64,000 nucleotides of DNA from Pseudoalteromonas denitrificans DSM 6059 (GCF_900112265.1 NZ_FOLO01000005.1:62001-126000), one strand, 5' to 3'. Counted from the stretch's first letter, positions 16,857 to 27,327 are shown. The notes: generated by a model from the sequence alone, not told the origin. A program made the numbers and translations.

Positions 16857-19232
16857 GTGCAAGAATCCGTTCTCTGGTATCAAGAACTTGGTATGCAAGA
16901 TGTTCCTCGTGTTGGCGGCAAAAATGCCTCACTTGGTGAAATGATTTCTAACCTAGCAAATGCTGGTGTTCAAGTCCCGGGTGGATTTGCAACAACATCA
17001 GATGCTTTTAATGAGTTCCTTGAACAATCGGGATTAAATGCTCGCATTTATGATGTACTAGATGATCTAGACGTTAACGATGTAAACAAATTAGCAAAAG
17101 TAGGTGCTGATATTCGACAGTGGATATTAGATACACCATTTCATGACTCATTTAATGATGCAATAAAAAAATCATATGACCAATTACATGGTGATGCAGA
17201 TCAAGATGTTTCATTTGCTGTCAGATCTTCAGCCACCGCTGAAGATATGCCAGACGCCTCATTTGCTGGGCAACAAGAAACCTTTCTAAATGTACGTGGT
17301 ATTGATGCGGTTATGATAGCCATCAAACATGTATATGCATCCTTATTTAATGACCGTGCAATTTCATATCGTGTTCACCAAGGTTATGACCACCGAGGTG
17401 TCGCTTTATCTGCCGGTGTGCAACGTATGGTGCGTTCAGACAAAGCATCATCTGGAGTCATGTTCAGTATAGATACTGAGTCTGGTTTTGAAGATGTTGT
17501 ATTCATCACGTCAAGTTATGGTTTAGGTGAAATGGTTGTACAAGGTGCGGTTAACCCCGATGAATTTTATGTTCATAAACCGACCTTAGCAGCTGACCGC
17601 CCAAGTGTTGTTCGCAGGAATTTAGGCTCTAAAGCCATTGAAATGGTATATTCCGATGATGAAAGTCATGGTAAGCAAGTTGAAATTATAGACGTTCAGC
17701 AAAGTTTAAGCGATCAGTTTTCTATCACAGATGCTGAAGTTCAAGAACTTGCAAAGCAAGCTGTGATCATTGAAAAGCATTATGGTCGAGCCATGGATAT
17801 TGAATGGGCTAAAGATGGTAATGATGGCAAACTTTATATTGTTCAGGCACGTCCAGAAACAGTCCGCTCAAATGAAGATGCGAACGTAATGGAACGTTAT
17901 CAGCTTGTTGATAAGTCAAAAATAATCATCGAAGGCCGTGCAATTGGTAACAAAATTGGCACAGGCACTGTACGTGTTCTAGAATCTATCGCTCAGATGG
18001 ATCAAGTTCAAGTCGGCGATGTTTTAGTGACCGATATGACAGATCCAGATTGGGAACCTATCATGAAACGTGCTTCTGCGATTGTCACAAATCGTGGTGG
18101 ACGCACTTGTCATGCAGCAATCATAGCCCGAGAGCTCGGTATTCCGGCTGTTGTAGGTTGTGGTAATGCAACTGATTTAATAAAAGACAATGATGAAGTT
18201 ACCGTTTCATGTGCCGAAGGCGATACAGGTTTTATTTACCAAGGCCGTTTAAAATTCGATGTGATCACATCTCGTGTGGATGAAATGCCTGAGTTACCAA
18301 TTAAAGTTATGATGAATGTTGGTAATCCAGATCGTGCCTTTGATTTTGCCCGTTTGCCTCATTCAGGAATAGGATTAGCTCGTTTAGAGTTTATCATTAA
18401 TCGTATGATTGGTGTTCACCCAAAAGCACTTATTAACTTTGCAGATCAAGATGAATCTGTTAAAGATGAAATCAAAGAAATGATGGCCGGGTACGATTCT
18501 CCGATTGAGTTTTATATCAGTAAGTTGGTTGAAGGCATTTCAACATTAGGCTGTGCTTTTGCGCCAGAGAAAGTTATCGTTCGTATGTCTGATTTTAAAT
18601 CAAACGAATATGCTAATTTAGTTGGCGGCCAACAATACGAGCCCGAAGAAGAAAATCCTATGATAGGTTTTCGCGGTGCTTCAAGATATATCTCTGAAGA
18701 TTTCCGTGATTGTTTTGCACTTGAGTGTGAGGCAATTAAACGTGTTCGTGACGATATGGGTCTAACAAATATAGAGATCATGATCCCATTTGTCAGAACC
18801 GTAGGCGAAGCAAAACATGTCATTGAATTACTTAACCAGCACGGATTAAAACGTGGGGAAAATGGTTTACGTATTATAATGATGTGTGAATTACCTTCGA
18901 ATGCTTTATTAGCTGAAGAATTTTTAGAACACTTTGATGGTTTCTCTATCGGCTCTAATGATTTAACTCAGCTAACTTTAGGCTTAGATAGGGATTCTGG
19001 TCTCATTGCACATTTATTTGATGAACGCGATCCAGCGATTAAAAAGCTGTTATCTATGGCAATTAAAACAGCTAAATCAAAAGGTAAATATGTTGGAATT
19101 TGTGGTCAAGGGCCTTCAGACCATGAAGATTTTGCTGCTTGGTTAGTAGAGCAGGGTATAGACTCTGTTTCTTTAAACCCAGATACAGTGCTAAAAACTT
19201 GGCTATATCTCGCTGAACAACACGGCAAGTAG
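16857..19232 (+). CDS. ppsA: phosphoenolpyruvate synthase
   Basis: The product has 791 residues, the usual length. It contains an N-terminal ATP-grasp domain ([11 protein letters not shown], then [21 protein letters not shown]), the central phospho-histidine domain ([15 protein letters not shown], His at about residue 418) and a C-terminal PEP/pyruvate barrel ([18 protein letters not shown]). It makes PEP from pyruvate with ATP going to AMP, the entry to gluconeogenesis. The GTG start has ggag about 9 bases upstream. Regulation by the divergent ppsR product is expected. A terminator follows at 19253. Confidence 0.97.
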   Translation: MQESVLWYQELGMQDVPRVGGKNASLGEMISNLANAGVQVPGGFATTSDAFNEFLEQSGLNARIYDVLDDLDVNDVNKLAKVGADIRQWILDTPFHDSFNDAIKKSYDQLHGDADQDVSFAVRSSATAEDMPDASFAGQQETFLNVRGIDAVMIAIKHVYASLFNDRAISYRVHQGYDHRGVALSAGVQRMVRSDKASSGVMFSIDTESGFEDVVFITSSYGLGEMVVQGAVNPDEFYVHKPTLAADRPSVVRRNLGSKAIEMVYSDDESHGKQVEIIDVQQSLSDQFSITDAEVQELAKQAVIIEKHYGRAMDIEWAKDGNDGKLYIVQARPETVRSNEDANVMERYQLVDKSKIIIEGRAIGNKIGTGTVRVLESIAQMDQVQVGDVLVTDMTDPDWEPIMKRASAIVTNRGGRTCHAAIIARELGIPAVVGCGNATDLIKDNDEVTVSCAEGDTGFIYQGRLKFDVITSRVDEMPELPIKVMMNVGNPDRAFDFARLPHSGIGLARLEFIINRMIGVHPKALINFADQDESVKDEIKEMMAGYDSPIEFYISKLVEGISTLGCAFAPEKVIVRMSDFKSNEYANLVGGQQYEPEEENPMIGFRGASRYISEDFRDCFALECEAIKRVRDDMGLTNIEIMIPFVRTVGEAKHVIELLNQHGLKRGENGLRIIMMCELPSNALLAEEFLEHFDGFSIGSNDLTQLTLGLDRDSGLIAHLFDERDPAIKKLLSMAIKTAKSKGKYVGICGQGPSDHEDFAAWLVEQGIDSVSLNPDTVLKTWLYLAEQHGK

Positions 19233-19252
19233 ATATTTAGCTTTTCAGTTTT

Positions 19253-19278
19253 AAAAAAGGGGCCTAGGCTCCTTTTTT
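19253..19278 (+). terminator. intrinsic terminator after ppsA
   Basis: Hairpin aaaaaaggggcc / ggctcctttttt with a G-T pair, ending in a T-run. Confidence 0.75.
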
Positions 19279-19392
19279 ACTTTATAAATCATGAATAATT
19301 ATAATATCAGACAATAAGAACACTGTTGTTTATCTTCACCGTGATATAATTGATCTTAACTCCTCAGTTTTCTATTTTTTGAATAAAAGATC

Positions 19393-22300
19393 ATGATAAA
19401 AAAATTATCGCAAACAGATACAGTTTCAGATTTAACACAGCAATATATATCGCAATTAAAAAACACCGCATTTAGCGGCGATATAGACATTTCATTTGCG
19501 ACAAGAATAGTAACTTCAACCGATAACAGTATTTATCAGGAACTTCCACAAGCAGTTATATTTCCCAAAAGTGCATCAGATATTCAGATATCATCTGAAC
19601 TAGCCAATAAAAACGAATTCAAAAAGCTAACCTTTGGCCCTAGAGGCGGTGGTACTGGTACGAATGGTCAGTCTTTAACACCTGGCATCGTACTTGATTT
19701 ATCTAGACATATGAGAAATATTCTAGAAATAAATGTCGAAGAATCATGGGTTAAAGTTGAAACCGGTGTTATAAAAGATCAACTTAATGACTTTCTTAAA
19801 CCTTATGGATTCTTTTTTGCTCCAGACTTATCTACCAGTAATCGTGCAACAATTGGCGGTATGATCAATACCGATGCTTCAGGACAGGGATCATTAGTTT
19901 ATGGAAAAACCAGCGATCATGTTCTTTCTTTAGATGCGGTATTGATAGATGGTACCCAGTTTTCAACTCAAAAAATGTCCCTCAAGAATGCAAAAAAAAT
20001 TGCTGAAAAAGATGATACTGTCGGACGTTTATACAATACGGTTTTGAACATAGGAATTGATAATAGGGCATTGATTCTTGAAAAATTTCCTAGACTTAAT
20101 CGCTTTTTAACTGGATATGATCTTGAGAATATATTAAATAATGAACTCTCTGAATTTGATTTAGGTCGTGTCCTCACAGGGTCTGAAGGGTCATTGGCTG
20201 TTATTACTCATGCAAAATTGAACATTACACCAATTGCAAACTTCAAAACACTGATTAATATTAAATATGATAGTTTTGATTCAGCATTAAGAAACTCTCC
20301 TTTTTTAGTTCAAGCCAATGCAACTTCTGTAGAAACCGTAGACAGTAAAGTTTTAAATTTAGCACGAGAAGATATCATTTGGCATTCAGTTTCAAACTTA
20401 ATCACTGATGTACCAGGCAAAAATATGCAAGGTTTAAACATGGTTGAGTTTAATGGAGAAACCCAAGAAGAGATTGACTCTAAAGTAAAATCATTATGCT
20501 CAAGATTAGATGAGTTAATTCAAAACCAGCAAGCAGGCTTAATTGGCTATCAACTTTTAACAGATAAAGATGATATTTTGAAAATTTATGCCATGCGTAA
20601 AAAGTCTGTTGGGCTATTAGGTAAAACAGCAAGTAACAAAAAACCTTTAGCATTTGCAGAAGATACTGCGGTGCCACCAGAATTTTTAGCTGATTATATT
20701 CAAGAATTTAGAACCTTATTAGATGGCTATGAACTTGACTATGGCATGTTTGGTCATGTTGATGCCGGGGTTTTACATGTCAGACCAGCACTTGATATGT
20801 GTGATCCAGAACAAGAAAAGTTATTAAGAATAATTTCTGATGAAGTTGTAAAACTCACAGCCAAATATGGTGGCTTAATGTGGGGTGAACACGGAAAAGG
20901 ATACAGAAGTGAATACGGTCCTGATTTTTTTGGCGAGGAGTTATTTTTAAAATTAAGAGAAATAAAAACCGCATTTGATCCACTCAATAAATTAAATCCA
21001 GGAAAAATATGCACACCAACGACAAATGATTTTGAGTTAGTTAGCGTTGACTCACAAAAAAGATCTTGGTTTGATAAAGAGATCCCAATAAATATTAAAA
21101 CCAGTTTTGAAAATGCAATGAACTGCAATGGCAACGGTTTATGTTTTAACTATGATGAAAAGTCACCTATGTGCCCATCATATAAAGTGACAGGTGACAG
21201 AAGATACTCACCAAAAGGTCGTGCATCTTTAATGCGTGAATGGTTAAGATTACAAACAAAATCTGGCACTGATTTAATTAAAACTGAACAGCAAATCAAC
21301 GCAAAATCCACCACAATCTCAAATATTAAAACTTGGTTTGGAAAACTCAATAACACAAAAGAGAAATCTAACGGAATATATGATTTTTCTCATGAAGTAA
21401 AAGAATCAATGGAAGAATGTTTGGCATGTAAAGCCTGTACCACAGCTTGTCCTATTAATGTTGATGTACCAACATTCAGGTCTCGTTTTTTAAATTATTA
21501 TCATGGTGTTTATGCGCGTCCTTTAAAAGATTATTTTGTTGCAAACATTGAAAAAACAGCACCCTTAATGTCAAAGCTTTCTTTAGTTATTAATCCTATT
21601 TTAAAAATGAAACTAACAAAAGAAATTATTAAAAATCATATTGGATATATTGATACACCTTTGTTAAGTCAGCCATCACTTGCAAAACAAGTTAGATCTA
21701 ATTATGAATTCAATTTTGAAGCGTTAAATAATTTAAATGAAGTTGAAAAATCAAAAACAGTTTTAATTGTACAAGACCCATTCACCAGTTTTTATGAAGC
21801 GGAATTAGTGGTCAGTTTAATTACATTAGTTGAAAAATTAAATTTACGACCTATATTATTACCTTTTAAACCGAATGGTAAACCACAGCATGTAAAAGGG
21901 TTTTTGAAATCCTTTTCAGCTACAGCTAAAAATTCAGCACAATTTTTGAATCAAGTAAGCAAATTGAATATCAAAATGATTGGACTCGATGCATCTTTAG
22001 TAATGTGTTACCGTGATGAATATAATAGTATTTTAAAAAGCGAAAGAGGTGATTTTGAGGTTTTACTAGCGCATGAATGGTTAGAGCATCAAAAATTTCC
22101 TCTTGTAAAAAATACCAACGATAAGAATTTTGTTTTAATTAATCATTGTACAGAAACAACCGCTTTACCAAATACAGTAAATGTTTGGAAAAATATTTTT
22201 AAACAAAGTGATTTAGATTTAAAAAGTGTTAGTACAGGCTGTTGTGGTATGGCAGGAACTTATGGTCATGAAGCAAAAAATATTAATAACTCTAAAGCAC

Positions 22301-22446
22301 TTTACGATATGAGTTGGAAGCCAGTGATTGAAAATAATCAAAGGCATATTATTTTGGCAACTGGATTTTCTTGTCGTAGCCAAGTGAAACGATTTGAAAA
22401 TTTCAAACCAAGACACCCAATAGAATTGTTAGCTGAAATTTTATAA
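19393..22446 (+). CDS. ydiJ: YdiJ-type FAD/Fe-S oxidoreductase (D-2-hydroxyacid dehydrogenase)
   Basis: The product has 1017 residues, the YdiJ length. It has an N-terminal FAD-binding domain (FGPRGGGTGTNGQSLTPG, about residues 80-97) and an oxidase C-terminal region. A ferredoxin-like cluster motif CLACKACTTACPINV (about 675-690) and a CCG-type domain ending in CCGMAGTYGHE (about 949) follow. Such fusions oxidise D-2-hydroxyacids, with electrons passing to the quinone pool; recent work on YdiJ homologues names D-2-hydroxyglutarate. The segment NGNGLCFNYDEKSPMCPSYK is typical. In E. coli ydiJ also lies near ppsA. Confidence 0.9.
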   Translation: MIKKLSQTDTVSDLTQQYISQLKNTAFSGDIDISFATRIVTSTDNSIYQELPQAVIFPKSASDIQISSELANKNEFKKLTFGPRGGGTGTNGQSLTPGIVLDLSRHMRNILEINVEESWVKVETGVIKDQLNDFLKPYGFFFAPDLSTSNRATIGGMINTDASGQGSLVYGKTSDHVLSLDAVLIDGTQFSTQKMSLKNAKKIAEKDDTVGRLYNTVLNIGIDNRALILEKFPRLNRFLTGYDLENILNNELSEFDLGRVLTGSEGSLAVITHAKLNITPIANFKTLINIKYDSFDSALRNSPFLVQANATSVETVDSKVLNLAREDIIWHSVSNLITDVPGKNMQGLNMVEFNGETQEEIDSKVKSLCSRLDELIQNQQAGLIGYQLLTDKDDILKIYAMRKKSVGLLGKTASNKKPLAFAEDTAVPPEFLADYIQEFRTLLDGYELDYGMFGHVDAGVLHVRPALDMCDPEQEKLLRIISDEVVKLTAKYGGLMWGEHGKGYRSEYGPDFFGEELFLKLREIKTAFDPLNKLNPGKICTPTTNDFELVSVDSQKRSWFDKEIPINIKTSFENAMNCNGNGLCFNYDEKSPMCPSYKVTGDRRYSPKGRASLMREWLRLQTKSGTDLIKTEQQINAKSTTISNIKTWFGKLNNTKEKSNGIYDFSHEVKESMEECLACKACTTACPINVDVPTFRSRFLNYYHGVYARPLKDYFVANIEKTAPLMSKLSLVINPILKMKLTKEIIKNHIGYIDTPLLSQPSLAKQVRSNYEFNFEALNNLNEVEKSKTVLIVQDPFTSFYEAELVVSLITLVEKLNLRPILLPFKPNGKPQHVKGFLKSFSATAKNSAQFLNQVSKLNIKMIGLDASLVMCYRDEYNSILKSERGDFEVLLAHEWLEHQKFPLVKNTNDKNFVLINHCTETTALPNTVNVWKNIFKQSDLDLKSVSTGCCGMAGTYGHEAKNINNSKALYDMSWKPVIENNQRHIILATGFSCRSQVKRFENFKPRHPIELLAEIL

Positions 22447-22474
22447 AGGAAGCTGAAAAAGTTTAATTCGAAGT

Positions 22475-22503
22475 AAAGGGCGAACTTAAGTTCGCTCTTT
22501 TCA
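22475..22503. terminator. bidirectional terminator between ydiJ and the recombinase gene
   Basis: Perfect stem gcgaactt / aagttcgc (22480-22495), flanked by an A-rich left side and a T-rich right side, between convergent genes. Confidence 0.8.
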
Positions 22504-22511
22504 TTTTTTGA

Positions 22512-23723
22512 TTATAGTTTTCGTTTTAAACCAGACTTTGCGCGCTCTTTCACATTTGTTTGAATATAAATTTGATCTGTTGTTGCAATTTTTGAATGCC
22601 CTAAGTCTTCAGATAAATGTTTTAGAGGTCGAGATTGTGCATCATGTGTAGCTCCTGTGTGTCTCAACCAATGTGCTGTTGCTGCTTTTAATTGTTCCGC
22701 ATCATCAAAAAAACCATCTTTAAATAATGAGGCCTGAGCTAAATCAAAACTTTGTTGAACCAGCCTGCGAAGTTGGCGAACAGTCATTCCGCCTTGGCCC
22801 CTCAATTTATGAACGATAGGAGATGAATCATCTGAACGAGGTAGGGCACTTAGCCCACGGTAAACGCGATATCGTTTTAAATATTCTAAAAAATCATCTG
22901 ATAAAGTGACATCTCTTAATTTATTGCCTTTACCCATCACCCGTAAAAACCAGAAATTATCATTATCTTGCCAGAAGTCTGACATCACAGCTGACCACTG
23001 AGATCGCTCAGACAATTCTGAAATTCTTAAATACAAACCTTTTAAACAAGCTAAAACAAATAGGTTTCTTTCTAAATTAGGATCTTCAATACATTTATCT
23101 TTTGTAATACCAAAAACATATTCCCACTGAATATCACTTAAAGTATCAGGCATATTTATTTGTGATTGCACAACTAAATATGGACTATTTTTTTTCACAA
23201 CCGGTACATAATTAGAAAATGTTTTTTCTTCTAATATCGCAAATTTATAAAATACATTCAGTGCTGTAAATAATGATGAAAAACTTTGCTGACTTAAACC
23301 TATTTCTTTTGTTATAAATGGACGCCATTTTTCATTTTGTTTTCGAATATGCAATGCATTTTTGTATCGCCATTGCACAGAGTCAGTGGTCCATTTTGGA
23401 TCAGGTTTAACAACAAATTCAATATATTCTTCGATATCAACACGTTTTAAATCAAAAACTGACATTTGCTTTATATGCCATGACCATAAGTAAAACCTTT
23501 CTAGTTCACCTCTAAAACGGTTAAAAGTACCTTCAGATTTTCGACCATAAACAAATAGGAATTGATATAAAAATTTAAGATCATCAAAAGTATTGGGTAT
23601 TGTGCTAGAGATTTTATTCATAAAACCATGCAATTGTGGATATTCATGATCTAATGTATTTTCTTCTAAATGTGTAATTTGAAGACGTAGTTGTTTTAAT
23701 GTATCGACTAGAGCTATTAGCAT
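22512..23723 (-). CDS. solitary tyrosine recombinase (integrase family)
   Basis: The 403-residue product has a C-terminal catalytic domain with the family residues. They are an Arg in LYLRISELSE (about 240), a Lys in the beta-hairpin segment VMGKGNKLRDV, the HWLRHTGATHDA box (about 348-360), LSEDLGHSKIATTDQIYIQT with the late His, and the nucleophilic Tyr. The N-terminal half is an unusual SAM-like region. No other mobile-element gene, tRNA or att duplication is nearby, so it does not look like part of an island. A dif-like site lies 168 bases upstream of its start. It may act on that site or be an unrelated housekeeping recombinase. Confidence 0.85.
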   Translation of the reverse strand: MLIALVDTLKQLRLQITHLEENTLDHEYPQLHGFMNKISSTIPNTFDDLKFLYQFLFVYGRKSEGTFNRFRGELERFYLWSWHIKQMSVFDLKRVDIEEYIEFVVKPDPKWTTDSVQWRYKNALHIRKQNEKWRPFITKEIGLSQQSFSSLFTALNVFYKFAILEEKTFSNYVPVVKKNSPYLVVQSQINMPDTLSDIQWEYVFGITKDKCIEDPNLERNLFVLACLKGLYLRISELSERSQWSAVMSDFWQDNDNFWFLRVMGKGNKLRDVTLSDDFLEYLKRYRVYRGLSALPRSDDSSPIVHKLRGQGGMTVRQLRRLVQQSFDLAQASLFKDGFFDDAEQLKAATAHWLRHTGATHDAQSRPLKHLSEDLGHSKIATTDQIYIQTNVKERAKSGLKRKL

Positions 23724-23890
23724 AAATGTAAGTAATCAGAGTGTATATGAAGAGATCATACCATAAAGTCCGATACCTTTTAGTACTGGACATTATTTTA
23801 TATTTAAAATCAGTTTAATAAAAATACAAATATGATGTTTATATTTAAAAAGAATAGAAGCAATACCTTACAATTAACAAATTATAGTCT

Positions 23891-23918
23891 ATTTAACATA
23901 ACCTTCTTTATGGGCTAT
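23891..23918 (-). other. dif2: candidate dif (XerC/XerD dimer-resolution) site
   Basis: Left arm atttaacataa (23891-23901) is identical to the reverse complement of the E. coli XerD box. A 6-base spacer (ccttct) follows, then ttatgggctat, which matches 7 of 11 bases of the XerC box reverse complement with the inner ttatg kept. The 11-6-11 geometry is right. The rest of the 303-base gap (23724-24026) shows nothing else except a terminator. Confidence 0.7.
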
Positions 23919-23958
23919 TAAAGATATTTATTTATATATAGAAATCATTAAAACCTCT

Positions 23959-23982
23959 AAAAAAAATACAGCCCTTTGGCTG
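23959..23982 (-). terminator. intrinsic terminator for the leftward secreted-protein gene
   Basis: Hairpin cagcc / ggctg, followed on the minus strand by a run of Ts. Confidence 0.7.
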
Positions 23983-24026
23983 CATTCTTCATATATGGCA
24001 ATAAATAAATTAAGTTTATATGCTCT

Positions 24027-24485
24027 TTAAATAGCAGACTTCTCTGAATATTTTTTTACAAACTTTTTAATTGATTTTCCATTACAACGTAAAGAATCAA
24101 CATTTTTATGTTCAGTTTTAACTGCTTCAATACCCGTTTTTACTGCTTTAACGCATAAATCAGATTCTAAATTCTTATCTGCAGAAAATAATTCAATTTG
24201 TAAATCAGTATCTGATTTAACAGCTGAAACTTCATTTCCATACTGCTTAACAAAACGGTTTAGTGGAATTGAGTTGCAATAAAAATCATTTTTATAAGCA
24301 CTTAAAAATATACCATTTTCACTTGCCAATGTTTTGGCTGCTTTTATGCCTTTTTGTGCAGCCATTATGCAAATTTGTGATTCAAGATCCATTTTAACAA
24401 CTTCAAATTCATAACTTTGTGTTTGAGAAGCTTGCACATTAGTCAAAAATAATGCGCCACTAAGTGTTAATAATAATTTGTTCAT
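24027..24485 (-). CDS. secreted protein with two DUF3718-like repeats
   Basis: The product has 152 residues with a clear signal peptide (MNKLLLTLSGALFLTNVQA, cleavage about residue 19). The mature part is an internal duplication. DLESQICIMAAQKGIKAAKT with YCNSIPLNRFVKQYG is echoed by NLESDLCVKAVKTGIEAVKT with RCNGKSIKKFVKKYS. Each unit has two cysteines, so one disulfide per repeat is likely. I believe this is the DUF3718 family of marine gammaproteobacteria, whose function is unknown. The ATG has gagg 5 bases upstream. Confidence 0.75.
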   Translation of the reverse strand: MNKLLLTLSGALFLTNVQASQTQSYEFEVVKMDLESQICIMAAQKGIKAAKTLASENGIFLSAYKNDFYCNSIPLNRFVKQYGNEVSAVKSDTDLQIELFSADKNLESDLCVKAVKTGIEAVKTEHKNVDSLRCNGKSIKKFVKKYSEKSAI

Positions 24486-24711
24486 GAAGACCTCTGAGTT
24501 TATCTAAAAATACTTTTAAGCTATGATAGCTTAATTTTGGCTGAATTATATACAGATAAATAAAGAGTTCAAATGAATTGTTTATTTATTTTAATCTAAG
24601 ATAACGAATTAATTACTCATTAATCTTTAATAAATAGAATTAGCATTACATTTACAAATTTTACAATTGCACTTTGATCATGTCGTAAAATACATATTAA
24701 TTATTTAAAAC

Positions 24712-25024
24712 TTGTGTTTGACAATAAAAACTGTATAGTACGCCTCACTCCGACAGGTGCTTGAGATTAAGACATAATCCTACTTATAATCACTGAGATT
24801 TAAGTACAGCCAAGTTCGGTAAATCATAAATAGGTTTAGCTACTATTTAATGATTACAATAACTGAGGTTGAAAGCATCTGTGAAAATTTGTTTATTCAA
24901 ACAAGCTATTTCACAACAAGACTGAGATCCGCATATATAATAATTTTATGCATACATTTTAGGTCAAGGGGATGTCTTTTAAAGCTTTAGCCTCGTTCTT
25001 TACTAAGAATTGAAAGAGACATAC
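24712..25024 (+). promoter_or_regulatory. promoter candidate and long leader of deaD
   Basis: The 540-base gap before deaD contains a possible promoter (-35 ttgtgt at 24712, -10 tatagt at 24734). If it is used, the message has a leader of about 280 nucleotides. Long structured leaders are typical of cold-shock helicase mRNAs such as E. coli csdA/deaD. I see no standard riboswitch and no short coding sequence in it. Bases 24486-24700 show nothing. Confidence 0.4.
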
Positions 25025-26896
25025 ATGACTGATAGCACAAATATCACTTTTGAAGAATTAAATTTAAACCCATTTGTTTTACAATCAATTTCTGAAATGG
25101 GCTACACAACGCCTACCCCTATTCAACAACAATCTATTCCTGCATTATTAGCCGGTGGCGATGTTTTAGGTGAAGCCCAAACTGGAACTGGTAAAACAGC
25201 AGCCTTTGGTTTACCAACCTTATCAAGACTAGACGCAAATTTACGTGCACCACAAATGTTAGTTGTATGCCCTACCCGCGAACTTGCAATTCAAGTAGCC
25301 GAAGCTTTAACTGATTTTGCTAAACATATTAAAGGCATGTTTGTAACTACTGTATATGGTGGTCAATCTTATACACCACAATTACGCGATTTAAAACGCG
25401 GTCCACAAATTGTAGTTGGTACACCTGGCCGTATGATGGATCACATCAAAAAAGGTCGTTTAAATCTAGATAATTTAAAAGCATGTGTATTAGATGAAGC
25501 AGATGAAATGCTTAACATGGGTTTTCTAGAAGATATAGAGTGGATTTTAGAACATGTTCCTAATGAAACGCAAATGGCATTTTTCTCAGCAACTATGCCA
25601 GCGCCAATTAAAAAAATTACGCGTCAGTTTTTAACAGATCCTACCCATATTAAAATAGAATCAGTTAAAGCTAATAACGCAAAAATCACACAAAAAGCAT
25701 GGCGTGTAGGCCGAATTGGTAAAAATGCAGGCCTTGAAAGAATTGCAGAAGTGGTTGATTATGATGCAATGATTGTTTTTGTAAGAACTCGAAATGATAC
25801 AATTGTGCTAGCTGAACATTTAAATAGTAAAGGTTTCGCTGCATCAGCACTTAACGGTGATTTACAACAACAAGATAGAGAACGTATCGTTGATCAATTA
25901 AAATCAGGAAAAATTGATATTTTAATTGCAACAGATGTTGTAGCTCGAGGATTAGATGTACCTCGTATTTCTCATGTTATTAACTATGATTTACCACATG
26001 ATCCAGAATCTTATGTTCATAGAATAGGTAGAACTGGTCGTGCTGGCCGAGAAGGTGAAGCAATTTTGTTTGCTACCGGAAGAGAAATGCGTAGTTTACA
26101 CCGATTAGAACGTGTAACAGATGGTCAAATTGGTACTTTTGACATGCCAACTTCAGAACAACTTGGTAAGAAACGTGTTGCTAAAACTCAAGAAAAACTA
26201 GAAAAACTAATTGAAAGTAATGACTTAAGCCAATTTCAAGAAATACTTGAAAAAGTAGCTGAATCAACTGAATTATCTGCTTTAGAACTTGCTTCAGCAT
26301 TATTATTTGAGCGCCAAATTAAAATGCCATTTTTCCCACAACCTGATCCGGTAGAGCGTGCTTTTGATAAGAATGAGCGCAGTTCACGTAATGGTAAAAA
26401 TGACAGAAATGGTCGAGATAGACCTGAGCGTGGTGAGCGTAGACCTCGCCGTGACAATGGTGAATTTACAACATACCGTTTTAATGTTGGTCGTAGTCAA
26501 GGTGTTAGACCTGGAGATATTGTTGGTGCTGTTGCAAATGAAATTGCAATCAGTGCAAGTGACATTGGCCAAATCAGGTTATATGGTGACTTTACACATG
26601 TTGATTTACCAAAAGATATGGACAAAAATGCTTTTGAAAAATTACAACAAGTTCAAATTCGCAGACAAGCAATTACACCAAGCTTAGTAACTGCAGCTCA
26701 AATACAAGAAGCACGCGCCACAGATCAAAACAATCAAGACCGTAAAGGTAATGACCGTGGAAACCGAAATGATTCACGACGTAGAAATGACTCTAGAAGC
26801 AGAAATGATTCACGCGGTCGTGATGATGTATGGGCTAAAAAACCAAGATCAAACAAAGGAAGTGATTCTGGTCGCATAATTCGTCAATTTTCATAA
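25025..26896 (+). CDS. deaD: DEAD-box RNA helicase DeaD/CsdA
   Basis: The product has 623 residues from the ATG at 25025; an in-frame TTG lies 15 bases earlier. The helicase core shows Q-motif PTPIQQQSIP, AQTGTGKT (about residue 55), PTRELA, DEAD (about 159), SAT, ARGLDVPRISHV and HRIGRTGRAGR. A DeaD-type RNA-binding domain (about 475-550, FTTYRFNVGRSQGV) and a basic RND/SR repeat tail (about 570-610) follow. It unwinds RNA for ribosome assembly and mRNA decay at low temperature. A terminator is at 26917. Confidence 0.95.
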   Translation: MTDSTNITFEELNLNPFVLQSISEMGYTTPTPIQQQSIPALLAGGDVLGEAQTGTGKTAAFGLPTLSRLDANLRAPQMLVVCPTRELAIQVAEALTDFAKHIKGMFVTTVYGGQSYTPQLRDLKRGPQIVVGTPGRMMDHIKKGRLNLDNLKACVLDEADEMLNMGFLEDIEWILEHVPNETQMAFFSATMPAPIKKITRQFLTDPTHIKIESVKANNAKITQKAWRVGRIGKNAGLERIAEVVDYDAMIVFVRTRNDTIVLAEHLNSKGFAASALNGDLQQQDRERIVDQLKSGKIDILIATDVVARGLDVPRISHVINYDLPHDPESYVHRIGRTGRAGREGEAILFATGREMRSLHRLERVTDGQIGTFDMPTSEQLGKKRVAKTQEKLEKLIESNDLSQFQEILEKVAESTELSALELASALLFERQIKMPFFPQPDPVERAFDKNERSSRNGKNDRNGRDRPERGERRPRRDNGEFTTYRFNVGRSQGVRPGDIVGAVANEIAISASDIGQIRLYGDFTHVDLPKDMDKNAFEKLQQVQIRRQAITPSLVTAAQIQEARATDQNNQDRKGNDRGNRNDSRRRNDSRSRNDSRGRDDVWAKKPRSNKGSDSGRIIRQFS

Positions 26897-26916
26897 TAAA
26901 TAAAATGATATAAATA

Positions 26917-26939
26917 GGGTAGCTTAGCTACCCTTTTTT
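26917..26939 (+). terminator. intrinsic terminator after deaD
   Basis: Perfect hairpin gggtagc / gctaccc with loop tta, followed by six Ts. Confidence 0.9.
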
Positions 26940-26987
26940 ATTTCTGGTAAAATATTTAATAATTAATTTATACAGCATGGATACATC

Positions 26988-27278
26988 ATGGATCAGAAAA
27001 CACGTACTGAATTAGAAGCAGCAGCTTTTAGACGTTTATTAACACATTTAGATAATAATAAAGAAGTTCAAAATATAGATCTGATGATCACGGGAAATTT
27101 TTGTCGTAACTGTCTCAGTAAGTGGCTAACTTCAGAAGCAGAAGAACTGAATGTCACTTTAGATATGGATGAAGCTAAAGAGTGGGTATATAAAATGCCT
27201 TACAGCGAGTGGAAAGAAAAACATCAATTACCTGCAACAGAAGCGCAAATGGCAGCGTTTAATTCACGTCAAAAGTAA
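26988..27278 (+). CDS. DUF1244 family protein
   Basis: The 96-residue product is a small helical cytosolic protein. The central segment GNFCRNCLSKWL with a CxxC-like pair and the C-terminal YKMPYSEWKEKHQ are the family signature as I remember it. The function is unknown. It lies alone between two terminators. Confidence 0.8.
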   Translation: MDQKTRTELEAAAFRRLLTHLDNNKEVQNIDLMITGNFCRNCLSKWLTSEAEELNVTLDMDEAKEWVYKMPYSEWKEKHQLPATEAQMAAFNSRQK

Positions 27279-27286
27279 ATGAAACA

Positions 27287-27310
27287 AATGGCTAGTTAGC
27301 ACTAGCCATT
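27287..27310. terminator. bidirectional terminator hairpin
   Basis: Inverted repeat aatggctagt / actagccatt with loop tagc, between the convergent DUF1244 and DUF1456 genes. Confidence 0.65.
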
Positions 27311-27327
27311 AAAATACAAATGACTAT

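Noticed and set aside
16751..16939. Short reading frame upstream of ppsA
   Set aside because: It overlaps the ppsA start in another frame and has no ribosome site or recognisable product.
22512..24485. Genomic island carried by the integrase
   Set aside because: No tRNA target, flanking repeats, transposase or phage genes are visible; the neighbours are housekeeping genes.
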